Position numbers and translations under genes: made by a program | In this document: in pieces, positions 19,326 through 27,957 of the stretch | How the letters are laid out: the number at the start of each line of letters is the position of its first letter | Numbering within the stretch: the stretch's first letter is position 1 | Source of the DNA: Micromonospora sp. WMMD812 | GTDB lineage: Bacteria; Actinomycetota; Actinomycetes; Mycobacteriales; Micromonosporaceae | NCBI RefSeq assembly: GCF_027497215.1 | Contig: NZ_CP114904.1 | Span: 3,060,001-3,124,000, forward strand | Direction of reading: 5' to 3' | DNA length: 64,000 nucleotides | The notes under the pieces: model-generated | Database searches by the model: none | What the model saw: the letters and a program-made list of their open reading frames with translations, nothing else | What the model was told of the DNA's origin: nothing

Positions 19326-20576
19326 TCACCTTGAGAAGAGCGTGATCGGGTTGACGACGTCCGCGGTGATGGTCAGCAGCGTGAACGCGCCACCGATCAG
19401 GATCACCGCGTACGTGAACGGCATGAGCTTGAGGTAGTCGACGCGGCCCGGATCCGGGCGGCGCAACCGGGCGTAGACCCAGGAGCGGGCCCGTTCGAAC
19501 CAGGCGATGGCGATGTGGCCGCCGTCGAGCGGAAGCAGCGGCAGCAGGTTGAAGACGCCGATGAAGAAGTTCAGCGAGACGAAGAGCATGAAGAACACCA
19601 GCCAGGCGTTGTTCTCCACGGCCTCGCCGCCCAGCCGACTCGCGCCGACGACGCTGATCGGGGTGTCCACGTCGCGCTCGCCGCCGGTGATGGCGGTCCA
19701 GAGCGCCGGGACCTTCTGGGGAATCCGCTGCAGCGCGTGCAGCGTGCCGACCGCCATCTCGCCGGTGAAGTCGGCGGTCGCGCCGAACGCGGCCACCGGC
19801 CCGTACGTGACGCGGGTGGGGGTGCTGGGGATCAGGCCGACGCCGAGCGCGGCGACCGGGCCGACCGCGCCCTTCGGGTCGTCCAGCGGCGCGCGCTCGG
19901 TCTTCGCGAGGGTGGTGGTCACCTGGCCCGGCTGCCCGTCCCGGACGTAGCCGATGGTCGCGGTGCTGCCCGGCTGGAGGCCGCGCAGCGTGGTGAGCAG
20001 CTGCCCGTAGTTGTTGATCGGCATGCCGTTGAGCGAGGTGACCCGGTCGCCGTCGCGCAGCTGGGCCTGGGCGGCCGGGCTCGCCGCGTCGCCCGGGGCG
20101 CAGGCGCGAGCGGTGTTGTCCGGCACCACGCAGTCGCTGAGCGTGATGACGGCCGGCTCCTGGCGAGCCTGCTGCTCGGTGGTCGGGTAGGCCGGGTTGG
20201 GCAAGCCGGCCGAGACGGCGAGGATCCAGAGCGTCACCAGCGCGAGCGCGAAGTGGGTGACCGAACCCGCCGACATCACGACGGTCCGCTTCCACACCGG
20301 GTAGCGCCACATGGCCCGCTTCTCGTCGCCCGGCTCGACGTCGTCGTCCTGCGGGGTCATCCCGACGATCTTGCAGAAGCCGCCGAGGGGGATGCCCTTG
20401 ACGCCGTACTCGGTCTCGCCGCGCCGGAAGGACCAGAGGGTGGGCCCGAAGCCGACGAAGTAGCGGGTGACCTTCATCCCGAAGGCCTTCGCCGTGAGCA
20501 TGTGCCCCGCCTCGTGCAGGCTCACCGAGATGAGAATGGCGAGGGCGAAGAGCACCACCCCGAGCAGGTATGACAT
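19326..20576 (-). CDS. rip1: site-2 intramembrane metalloprotease (Rip1/RseP)
   Basis: A 416-residue membrane zinc protease that cleaves anti-sigma factors and other membrane proteins. The first helix carries the active site HEAGH (H21, E22, H25), and the third metal ligand is in LLPLDGGH near the C-terminus. A PDZ domain lies at about 140-235, with DGDRVTSLNGMPI. There are about four membrane segments. The ATG at 20576 is chosen because it begins [14 protein letters not shown], has GGAAGGAG 7 bp upstream and overlaps the dxr stop as TGATG. A longer reading frame upstream lies wholly within dxr. Confidence 0.93.
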   Translation of the reverse strand: MSYLLGVVLFALAILISVSLHEAGHMLTAKAFGMKVTRYFVGFGPTLWSFRRGETEYGVKGIPLGGFCKIVGMTPQDDDVEPGDEKRAMWRYPVWKRTVVMSAGSVTHFALALVTLWILAVSAGLPNPAYPTTEQQARQEPAVITLSDCVVPDNTARACAPGDAASPAAQAQLRDGDRVTSLNGMPINNYGQLLTTLRGLQPGSTATIGYVRDGQPGQVTTTLAKTERAPLDDPKGAVGPVAALGVGLIPSTPTRVTYGPVAAFGATADFTGEMAVGTLHALQRIPQKVPALWTAITGGERDVDTPISVVGASRLGGEAVENNAWLVFFMLFVSLNFFIGVFNLLPLLPLDGGHIAIAWFERARSWVYARLRRPDPGRVDYLKLMPFTYAVILIGGAFTLLTITADVVNPITLFSR

Positions 20577-21787
20577 CAAGCTCCTTCCACCGACCCGGTG
20601 ATGATCTCCTGCGCGTGCGCCCGCGCCCACGACTCGGCCGCGAGCACGTCCTCGACGGTACCTGGTTCGTCGAAGTCCGGAGCGTCCTCCAGCACCCTCG
20701 CGAGGGTGTCCACGATGCCGAGGAACGGCAGCCGTCCGGCCACGAACGCGGCGACGCACTCCTCGTTCGCGGCGTTGTAGATGGCCGGGCGGCAGCGTCC
20801 GGCCTGGCCGGCGGCCTTGGCCAGCGCGACCGCGGGGAACGCCTCGTCGTCTAGCGGGGCGAACTCCCAGGTGTGGCTCGCCGTCCAGTCGACCGCGGCG
20901 GCGGCGTCACCCACCCGGTCGGGCCAGCCGAGGCCGAGCGCGATCGGCAGCCGCATGTCCGGCGGGCTGGCCTGGGCGAGGGTCGAGCCGTCGACGAACT
21001 CGACCATCGAGTGGATCACCGACTGCGGATGCACCATCACGGTGATGTCGGCGTACGGCACGTCGAAGAGCTCGTGCGCCTCGATCACCTCGAGCGCCTT
21101 GTTGACCATGGTGGCTGAGTTGATCGTGACGACCGGCCCCATGTTCCAGGTCGGGTGGGCGAGCGCCTGCTCGGGTGTGACCTCCGTCAACTCGTCACGC
21201 CGCTTGCCCCGGAAGGGCCCGCCGCTGGCGGTGACGATCAGCCGGCGAACCTCGCCCCGGGTGCCGCCGCGCAGGCACTGCGCCAGCGCCGAGTGCTCGG
21301 AGTCGACCGGGACGATCTGTCCGGCGCGGCTCACCGCGGCCTTGACGAGGGGGCCGCCGGCGACCAGCGACTCCTTGTTGGCCAGCGCGAGGGTCCGCCC
21401 GGCGCGCAGCGCGGCCAGGGTCGGCGCCAGCCCGAGCGAGCCGACCACCCCGTTGAGCACGACGTCGCACGGCCACTGGGCCAGCTCGGCCATCGCGTCC
21501 GGCCCGGCGACGATCTTCGGGAGCTTGAAGTCGCCGGTGGCCCAGCCGCGCCGGCTCGCCTCGGCGTAGAACGCGAGCTGGAGATCCTGCGCGGCGGACG
21601 CCCGGGCCACGCCGACCGCCTCGACGCCCAGCTCCAGCGCCTGCGCGGCGAGCAGCTCCACGTTGCCGCCACCGGCGCCCAGCGCGACCACCCGGAACCG
21701 GTCCGGGTTGCGCCGGACGATGTCGATGGCCTGGGTGCCGATCGAGCCGGTCGACCCGAGCAGGACGAGCTCTCGCGGGGAAGTCAC
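20576..21787 (-). CDS. dxr: 1-deoxy-D-xylulose 5-phosphate reductoisomerase
   Basis: A 403-residue NADPH-dependent enzyme making MEP, the committed step of the non-mevalonate pathway. The NADPH motif is [16 protein letters not shown]. The metal-binding acidic pair lies in [13 protein letters not shown]. Substrate contacts are in TASGGPFRG and [20 protein letters not shown]. The C-terminal helical domain is complete. GTG start at 21787, with GGGAAGA upstream. First gene of the dxr-rip1-ispG operon. Confidence 0.97.
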   Translation of the reverse strand: MTSPRELVLLGSTGSIGTQAIDIVRRNPDRFRVVALGAGGGNVELLAAQALELGVEAVGVARASAAQDLQLAFYAEASRRGWATGDFKLPKIVAGPDAMAELAQWPCDVVLNGVVGSLGLAPTLAALRAGRTLALANKESLVAGGPLVKAAVSRAGQIVPVDSEHSALAQCLRGGTRGEVRRLIVTASGGPFRGKRRDELTEVTPEQALAHPTWNMGPVVTINSATMVNKALEVIEAHELFDVPYADITVMVHPQSVIHSMVEFVDGSTLAQASPPDMRLPIALGLGWPDRVGDAAAAVDWTASHTWEFAPLDDEAFPAVALAKAAGQAGRCRPAIYNAANEECVAAFVAGRLPFLGIVDTLARVLEDAPDFDEPGTVEDVLAAESWARAHAQEIITGSVEGA

Positions 21788-21830
21788 CCGGCCATTCTTC
21801 CCCAGCGCCGCTGTGCGTCCGCTGGGAGCC

Positions 21831-22232
21831 TCAATTCTCGCCGTCGACCTGCGCCGGAGCGTTCTCCGGCTCGGCAGCCGCTTCGTCCAGCAGCTCGGCC
21901 GGGTCGATCGCGAACGCGAAGGGCTGCCGCATCTGGAACGGCCTGCCGGCCGCGGCGGCCACCGGCGGGTACTCCCCCTCGGTGAGCTCGGAGAGCGCGA
22001 GCGAGGGAACCCGGTTACGCAGGTCGACGCGGAGGAAGAAGGGCACGCCGGCGGCCGCGTACTCCCGCGGCCGGTCGATCACGTCCTTGCGCCGGTCGCC
22101 CGGTGACACGATCTCGCCGAGCAGCACCGCCTCCTCGATCGGCACCGCGTTTCGGCCCCCGCCGGACCTACGCTGCCCGCCCCGGCGCGCGCTGTCCGCG
22201 GGCCAGCCCCTCACCAGCCTGGTCAGTGCCGG
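21831..22232 (-). pseudogene. Uma2/DUF820 family endonuclease remnant
   Basis: The frame here encodes the C-terminal half of the Uma2 (DUF820) PD-(D/E)XK-like family: [38 protein letters not shown] and a late [12 protein letters not shown]. The N-terminal half of the usual 180-190-residue protein is missing and is replaced by an arginine-rich stretch that runs up to the stop of the neighbouring YcxB-like gene. I read it as a 5'-truncated relic. It could still be translated from an internal start. Confidence 0.6.
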
Positions 22233-22733
22233 TCAGCGGGCGAGCCCGTCCCTGGCCTGGCCGGAACCGGCCAGCGGGCCCCGCGCGCGGAGGAGGTCGA
22301 ACAGCGCGTCCCGGTCCTGCGGGCTGAGGCCGGCGATGGGGACTGGGATGACCTGCTGGCGATTGATCTTGAGGAGCAGCTGGTCGGGGATCAGCTCGAC
22401 CGTCTCCAGCGCCGGCCACCGGACCAGGCTCTCCATGATGTCCGAGACCATCCGCACACCCTCGTCGGAGACCTGCCAGTCGATCGGCCGCCCGTACGAC
22501 TTCCAGCTCGATCGGACCGCGCTGCGCACCAGCACGGGCGGCAGGATCCAGAAGGCGACGGCCCCCAGCAGCCAGCCCGCCGCCGCCGACCACTCGTCGG
22601 TGAGTATCGCCGTCGCCGCCGGCAGGAGCAGGATGACGCCGCAGAGCCGGAACAGCCGCAGGCTCCGGCCGAGCGTGCGGCGCAACGCGGCAGCCAGCAG
22701 GCGCCGGTCCGGCTCGGTCCGGAAACTGATCAT
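22233..22733 (-). CDS. YcxB-like membrane protein
   Basis: A 166-residue protein with two membrane helices (about 25-65) and a soluble C-terminal part with SDEGVRMVSDIMESLVRWPA, similar to YcxB-like/PH-related small membrane proteins. The ATG at 22733 (MISFRTEPDRR) is preferred. A GTG lies immediately before it. Function is unknown. No obvious operon partner, since the downstream Uma2 relic is broken. Confidence 0.6.
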   Translation of the reverse strand: MISFRTEPDRRLLAAALRRTLGRSLRLFRLCGVILLLPAATAILTDEWSAAAGWLLGAVAFWILPPVLVRSAVRSSWKSYGRPIDWQVSDEGVRMVSDIMESLVRWPALETVELIPDQLLLKINRQQVIPVPIAGLSPQDRDALFDLLRARGPLAGSGQARDGLAR

Positions 22734-22812
22734 CACGGTCGCAGACGATACGACCGCCCGACGCTTTCCCGCTGCCCCGCACCCCAGGCTCGGCCCGGGC
22801 GACACCGGCCGG

Positions 22813-23361
22813 TCAGGCCGCCGGGCCGTCCAGCACGAACGTCTCCAACTCCTCACCCCCGTACCAGTCGGTGCGCCGCCCGACGTGGGTCATGCCGAGG
22901 CGGCGGCAGACCGCCATCGACGCCGCGTTCCCCGGCGACACGACGGCGAACACCCGCGGCGTGCCGGCGGCCAACTCCCGCGCGACCACCGCCCGGGCCG
23001 CCTCGGTGGCGTAGCCGTGCCCCCACGAGTCGGGATGCAGGTGCCAGCCGACCTCGATGTCCTCGGTCGGCACCCGCTCGTCGCGCCCGGGCAGCGGCTT
23101 GAGCAGCACGGTGCCGACGATCGTCCCGGTCCCGGACGCCTCGATCGCCCAGGTGCCGTACCGGTCGCCGTGGTCGGCGTGCCGTCGGCGCCACATCGAC
23201 AGCCGCTCGCGCGCCTGGCCCGGTTCGGTGAGCGGCAGGCCGGGGGCGAACAACCAGCGGCTCACCTCCGGGCGCGAGTAGACCTCGTACAGCCGGGCCA
23301 GGTCGGCGGGGGCGTCGGTCCAGTCCCGGACGACGAGGCGCTCGGTGCGCAGGACGGTCAT
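22813..23361 (-). CDS. GNAT N-acetyltransferase (RimJ/RimL-like)
   Basis: A 182-residue protein of the RimJ/RimL branch: TERLVVRDWTDAPAD at the N-terminus, EVGWHLHPDSWGHGYATEA for acetyl-CoA binding and SMAVCRRLGMTHVG at the end. It probably acetylates an amino group of a protein or small molecule. The start is the ATG at 23361, 18 bp from the divergent YihY gene, so the two share a compact promoter region. Confidence 0.85.
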   Translation of the reverse strand: MTVLRTERLVVRDWTDAPADLARLYEVYSRPEVSRWLFAPGLPLTEPGQARERLSMWRRRHADHGDRYGTWAIEASGTGTIVGTVLLKPLPGRDERVPTEDIEVGWHLHPDSWGHGYATEAARAVVARELAAGTPRVFAVVSPGNAASMAVCRRLGMTHVGRRTDWYGGEELETFVLDGPAA

Positions 23362-23379
23362 GGCTGGCGATCTTAATGA

Positions 23380-24258
23380 GTGGCCGAGACAGCGACGGGG
23401 AATGAGAGCGCGATGGGCAGCGGGTGGCAGCGGACGAGGCGGATCGTGGGCGCCGCGTTCCGGCCGGTGCGCGGTCGAGACCTCTCCCTGCACGCCGCCG
23501 CGATCACCTTCTACGGGGGGATCGCCGTGGTGCCGGTGGCGCTGCTGGCGATCTGGTTGACGTCGCTGGTGGCCGGGGCGGAGCGGGTCCGCCGGCTCAC
23601 CGCGTACGCCGTGCGGACCCTGCCGGACGACATCGGCGCGCCCCACGCGGTGGCCGCGCTGGTCGACGCCGGGGTGGACCTGACCCCGGCGCTGGCGTTG
23701 GCCTCGGTGCTGCCGGCCTCGCTCTACGGCGAGGGGCTGCGCCGGGCGTTCGTCTCGGTCGCCCGGCCCCGTCCTCCGGACGAGTCCCTGGTGGGCTGGC
23801 GGGGCCGGCTGCTGCTGCTTCCGCTGCTGGCGCCGGCCCCGGCCCTGCTGCTGTCGATCCTGGTGGCCCTGCCGATCACGACCGGGCTGGTCCGCCGGGG
23901 CGGCTGGATCGGCGCGCTCGGGGTGGTGCTGTCGTTCCTGGGGGTGTGGCTGGTGCTCACCCCGGTGCTGCTCTGGGTCTTCCGCGTGGTCGGCCCGGCC
24001 TCCCCGGACTGGCTCTCCGCGCTCGCCGTCGGCTCGTTCACCGCGGCGAACCTCTCCGGGTTCCTGCACGGCTTCGTCCTCTTCGCCTCGCTCCCGATCG
24101 ACCTGGGCGTGCCGTTCGGCGGCTTCGACGAGATCGGCGCCGGCGTCGCCGTGCTGCTCTGGCTCTACGTGTTCCACGTGATCGTGCTCAGCGGCTACTC
24201 CGCCACCCTGGCCCTGTCCGGCTGGCGGTACCGCCGCGCCCTCACGAACCAGCGTTGA
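23380..24258 (+). CDS. YihY/BrkB family membrane protein
   Basis: A 292-residue protein with six hydrophobic segments and the family motifs LHAAAITFYGGIAVVPVALL and LLWLYVFHVIVLSGYSATLA. Family members are called YihY or virulence factor BrkB, and the role is not established. The start may be the GTG at 23380 or the ATG at 23413 (MGSGWQRTRR). Neither has a convincing ribosome site. The stop codon is supplied by the arm of a palindromic repeat. Confidence 0.82.
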   Translation: MAETATGNESAMGSGWQRTRRIVGAAFRPVRGRDLSLHAAAITFYGGIAVVPVALLAIWLTSLVAGAERVRRLTAYAVRTLPDDIGAPHAVAALVDAGVDLTPALALASVLPASLYGEGLRRAFVSVARPRPPDESLVGWRGRLLLLPLLAPAPALLLSILVALPITTGLVRRGGWIGALGVVLSFLGVWLVLTPVLLWVFRVVGPASPDWLSALAVGSFTAANLSGFLHGFVLFASLPIDLGVPFGGFDEIGAGVAVLLWLYVFHVIVLSGYSATLALSGWRYRRALTNQR

Positions 24259-24314
24259 TCAAGAGGTCTGCGTCAGGGACGGCTCCACAGGTGACGCAAA
24301 CCTCTTGATCAACG
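24253..24314. repeat. TGATCA-bounded palindromic element, copy 2
   Basis: Arms of 23 bp (24253-24275 and 24292-24314) differ at one position, and the core runs GTTGATC...GATCAAC over 60 bp. The loop shares GGCTCC with copy 1. It lies between the convergent YihY and PhoX genes, and the TGA of TTGATCA is the YihY stop codon. Confidence 0.85.
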
Positions 24315-24329
24315 CCGCCCCCCGTCGGG

Positions 24330-25493
24330 TCAGCGGCGGAACGGGCCGGTGACCTCGTAGGTGATGCCGCCGATGCCGGTCCGGTCGCCGCTGGTGCCGC
24401 GCTGGGACGAGAAGTAGAGGCGGGAACCGTCCGGGGAGAACGCCGGGCCGGTGATCTCCGAGGAGGACTGCCCGAGGATCCGCAGGAACGGACTGACCAC
24501 CCCGGCCGGCGTGATGACGTTGATCTCCATGTTGCCGCCGTCCTCGGCCACGTAGAGGTCACCGCCGGCGGTGCCGGTGATGTTGTCCACCCCGGTCAGC
24601 GGCGCGGCGCCGGGCGGCACCAGCGAGTCGTCGTACGCCAGGTCGAGGCGCTGGTTGACCGCGTCGTACGCCCAGACCCGGTTGTCGCCCTTCGTGGTGA
24701 ACCAGCAGGTGCCCCGGTCGTACCAGCACCCCTCGCCGCCGTCGAAGTGCTTCGCCGCGCCCACCTGCCAGCGGGTGAAGATCGGGAAGCCGTCCCGGTC
24801 CGGGATGTCCCGCCAGGTCACCGGGCCGGCCATCTGGTCGGCCGGGGCGCAGAGCACCTGCACCTTCCCGGTCCGCAGGTCACCCCAGGTGTCCGGGACG
24901 AACCGGTAGAAGCAGCCGTCCTCCTCGTCCTCGGTCAGGTAGACCACCCGGCGATCCGGGTCGCAGGCGGCGGCCTCGTGGGTGAACCGGCCCATCCGAG
25001 TCCGCTCCTCGCCGGAGCGGCTGCCGTCCGGCCAGGTCTCGAAGACCCGCCCGAGCGGCACCTCCTCACAGGAGAGCCAAGTGCCCCACGGGGTGGCGCC
25101 GCCGGCGCAGTTGACGTTGGTGCCGCCGAGGATCCGGTAGGCCGCGGCGATCGCGCCGTCCGCGTTGAAGCGCACGGCCGACGCGCCGCCGATCAGCGGC
25201 ACCTCCGAGTTGGAGACGTAGATCCAGCCGGTGCCGGCGGGGAAGCAGGCCCCGCCGTCCGGCGCCGGGTGCCAGAGGTACGAGGTGCCGGCGACGCGCT
25301 GCCCGGAGCGGGCGATCACCCGGCTGGTGAAGCCGGCGGGCAGTTGCAGGCCGTTGCCGTCGGCGGCGAGCAGGTCCCCGTACGGGCCGGGGCCGGGCTG
25401 GGCGGGGGCGGCCAGCGCGGCGCCGGCCCAGAGGCTGCCGGAGAAGGCGGCGGCGCCGACGGCGGCGGAACGCAGGACGGTACGACGGTCCAT
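24330..25493 (-). CDS. PhoX/DUF839 family secreted phosphatase
   Basis: A 387-residue protein. The N-terminus MDRRTVLRSAAVGAAAFSG followed by an Ala-rich stretch is a twin-arginine signal peptide, so it is exported folded. The mature part shows PhoX-family features: ASAVRFNADGAIAAAYRIL, ATPWGTWLSCEEV, GRFTHEAAACDPDRRVVYLTEDEE (split over 163-186) and repeated propeller strands ending in ITGPAFSPDGSRLYFSSQRG. PhoX enzymes are calcium/iron alkaline phosphatases. Here the length is shorter than classical PhoX, so an alternative esterase or calcium-binding role is possible. No PHO box was identified upstream. Confidence 0.85.
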   Translation of the reverse strand: MDRRTVLRSAAVGAAAFSGSLWAGAALAAPAQPGPGPYGDLLAADGNGLQLPAGFTSRVIARSGQRVAGTSYLWHPAPDGGACFPAGTGWIYVSNSEVPLIGGASAVRFNADGAIAAAYRILGGTNVNCAGGATPWGTWLSCEEVPLGRVFETWPDGSRSGEERTRMGRFTHEAAACDPDRRVVYLTEDEEDGCFYRFVPDTWGDLRTGKVQVLCAPADQMAGPVTWRDIPDRDGFPIFTRWQVGAAKHFDGGEGCWYDRGTCWFTTKGDNRVWAYDAVNQRLDLAYDDSLVPPGAAPLTGVDNITGTAGGDLYVAEDGGNMEINVITPAGVVSPFLRILGQSSSEITGPAFSPDGSRLYFSSQRGTSGDRTGIGGITYEVTGPFRR

Positions 25494-25564
25494 CGAGGAG
25501 ACCTCCCGGAAGCGTGGGTCGATGCCCCGTCGAGGCTAGGGTCCGGGGGCATCGACAGCAGCCA

Positions 25565-27763
25565 CTATCCGGTGAACGCGGAGTGACGGGTCTCCTCGGC
25601 CGCCCGGCCGGCCGATTCGCGCAGCCCGTAGCGGCGGTACACCCGACCGAGCGGGCCCGGCGCCCACCAGTTCCACCGGCCGAGCAGCCGCATGGTGGCC
25701 GGCACCAGCAGCGCCCGGACCAGCGTCGCGTCCACCACGATCGCCACGATCATGCCGACGCCGATCAGCTTGATGTACGCCATCCCGCCGGTGGCGAAGC
25801 CGGCCACCACGACGATCAGCAGCAGCGCGGCCGCAGTGATGATCCGCCCGGTGTGTTGCAGCCCGGCGGCCACCGCGGCGGTGTTGTCCCCGATGCGGTC
25901 CCACTCCTCGCGGACCCGGGAGAGCAGGAACACCTCGTAGTCGGTGGCCAGGCCGAAGAGCACCGCCAGCATGAGGATCGGGTTGCTCGGCTCGATGAAC
26001 CCGGTCGGGGTGAAGCCGAGCAGGTCGGCGAGATGCCCGTCCTGGAAGATCCAGACCACCACGCCGAAGGACGCGCCGATGGAGAGCAGGTTCATCAGCA
26101 CCGCCTTGACCGGCAGCACCACCGAGCCGAATGCCAGGAAGAGCAGCAGCAGGGTCGCGGCGGCCATCAGCAGCGCCATCCACGGCAACCGCGCGCCGAG
26201 GCTGTCCAGCAGGTCCCGGTCGGCGCCGGGACGGCCGCCGACCAGCACCTCCGCGCCGGTCGGTGCGGGCAGGGCACGCACCGCCCGGACCACGCCCTGG
26301 GCCACGTCGCCGGTCGGCTCACCCGGGTACGTCACGGTGAGCAGCGTGGACTCGCCCCGGTTGGCGGCAACGCCCACCCCGGTCACGCCGGGCACCTGGG
26401 CGATCCGGTCGGCGAACGGACGCACCGCGGCAGCCGGCGCACCGGAGATCAGCACCTCGACCGGGGCGATCGTGCCACCGGGGAACTCCGCGGCGATCCG
26501 CTCGGAGACCACCCGCGGCTCGGCGCCCGCCGGGAGCACCCGCTCGTCGAAGCCGCCGAAGGTGATCCGCAGGAACGGCAGCGCCAGCACCGCCAGCAGC
26601 AGCGCGACCGCGACCAGGTACCGCACCGGACGACGCATCACGCTGCGCGCGATCCGGGCCCAGGCGCCGCCCTCCGCGGCCGCCGCCGGCCGCCCACCCG
26701 CCGTCCGCCGCCGCCACGGCAGCGGTACGCGCACCGCGTCGATCCGCGGGCCGAGCACCGCCAGCAGGGCCGGCAGCACGGTCAGCGCCGCGAGCATGGC
26801 GACCAGCACGGCGGCCATCCCGCCGAGGCCCATGGAGCGCAGGAACGGCTGCGGGAAGATGAGCAGACTCGCCATGGCGAGCGCGATGGTGAGGCCGGAG
26901 ACCAGCACGGTGCGGCCCGCGGTGGCCATGGTGTGGCGGATGGCGTCGGCGGTGCCGTGGCCGGCCGCCAACTCCTCACGGAACCGGCTGACGACGAACA
27001 GCGCGTAGTCGACCGCCATGCCGAGGCCGATCAGCGTGATCACGTTGATCGCGAAGATCGAGACGTCGGTGAACAGGTTGACCAGCCGGACCGCGACGAA
27101 GGCGCCGAGGATGGCCAGCCCACCGATCAGCAGCGGCGTGGACGCGGCGACCAGTCCACCGAAGATCAGCACGAGCAGCACCAGCAGCACCGGCATCGAG
27201 ATCAGTTCGGCGCGGGTGATGTCCTCGGTGGTCCGGGTGTTCGCCTCCTCCAGGAAGGGCACGTTGCCGCCGGCCTGCGTGCGCACCCCGGGGGTGTCCA
27301 GCGCCGGGCGCAGCGCCCGGTAGGCGGCGGTCTTGCCGTCCTCGTCCGTCGGCCGCAGCTGCACCAGCGCGTACGTCGCCCGCCGGTCGCCGGCGAGCAG
27401 CGCGGGCGCCCTTGTGTCGTACCAGGTGGTCACCGTGGTCACCTCGGGCCGCTCGCGCAGCCGCGCCACCGTCGCGGCGACCGGGTCACGGAACGCCGGC
27501 TGGTCGGCGGTGGCGGTGTCGCTGGACCAGAGCACGATCACGTCGGCTCCCTGCGGCCCCAGCTCGGCGCTGATCCGCTCGTGGGCCCGGGTGGACTCGC
27601 TCGCCGGGTCGTCGTAGCCGCCCCCGGTCAGCTGGCCGAAGACCCCGGCGCCCCAGGTCGCGCCGATGACCGCCAACAGCACCGCACCGGCCAGCACGGC
27701 CCATCGCAGCCGCACCACCGTCCGCCCCCACCACCCGAACACCCGGACCCCTCCCGTCCCCAC
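25565..27763 (-). CDS. MMPL/RND family transporter
   Basis: A 732-residue exporter with two repeats of a transmembrane helix, large external domain and five-helix bundle. The paired proton-relay segments GLGMAVDYALFVVSRFREE and GLATDYEVFLLSRVREEW are intact. MMPL proteins move lipids or hydrophobic compounds across the membrane. The start is taken as the GTG at 27763. It is divergent from the oxidoreductase at 27958, with a palindromic repeat between. The substrate is unknown, and no lipid biosynthesis genes flank it. Confidence 0.88.
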   Translation of the reverse strand: MGTGGVRVFGWWGRTVVRLRWAVLAGAVLLAVIGATWGAGVFGQLTGGGYDDPASESTRAHERISAELGPQGADVIVLWSSDTATADQPAFRDPVAATVARLRERPEVTTVTTWYDTRAPALLAGDRRATYALVQLRPTDEDGKTAAYRALRPALDTPGVRTQAGGNVPFLEEANTRTTEDITRAELISMPVLLVLLVLIFGGLVAASTPLLIGGLAILGAFVAVRLVNLFTDVSIFAINVITLIGLGMAVDYALFVVSRFREELAAGHGTADAIRHTMATAGRTVLVSGLTIALAMASLLIFPQPFLRSMGLGGMAAVLVAMLAALTVLPALLAVLGPRIDAVRVPLPWRRRTAGGRPAAAAEGGAWARIARSVMRRPVRYLVAVALLLAVLALPFLRITFGGFDERVLPAGAEPRVVSERIAAEFPGGTIAPVEVLISGAPAAAVRPFADRIAQVPGVTGVGVAANRGESTLLTVTYPGEPTGDVAQGVVRAVRALPAPTGAEVLVGGRPGADRDLLDSLGARLPWMALLMAAATLLLLFLAFGSVVLPVKAVLMNLLSIGASFGVVVWIFQDGHLADLLGFTPTGFIEPSNPILMLAVLFGLATDYEVFLLSRVREEWDRIGDNTAAVAAGLQHTGRIITAAALLLIVVVAGFATGGMAYIKLIGVGMIVAIVVDATLVRALLVPATMRLLGRWNWWAPGPLGRVYRRYGLRESAGRAAEETRHSAFTG

Positions 27764-27820
27764 TCCCAGGCATGGTCCCCCACCCCACCCACCTCCGCTC
27801 CCCCCTCCCCGCGCCCGTTT

Positions 27821-27890
27821 CCCCGGTTGATCATGAGGTTTGCGGCGGATTCGATCTCCATTCCTGCCGCAAACCTCATGATCAACGGGG
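27821..27890. repeat. TGATCA-bounded palindromic element, copy 3
   Basis: The core is 61 bp (27826-27886) with 21-bp arms GTTGATCATGAGGTTTGCGG plus C, and their complement with no mismatch, around a 19-base loop. The stem extends outward through CCCC/GGGG with one bulged G. Unlike copies 1, 2 and 4 it lies between divergent genes, where a terminator is not expected. Its full sequence including loop resembles copy 5. Confidence 0.85.
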
Positions 27891-27957
27891 TGAAGGGGCT
27901 GGGGTGGTGGGTTGGTGGGGGTGTGGGGAGGGGGTGTGGGGGCTAGGCTGCGGCGGC

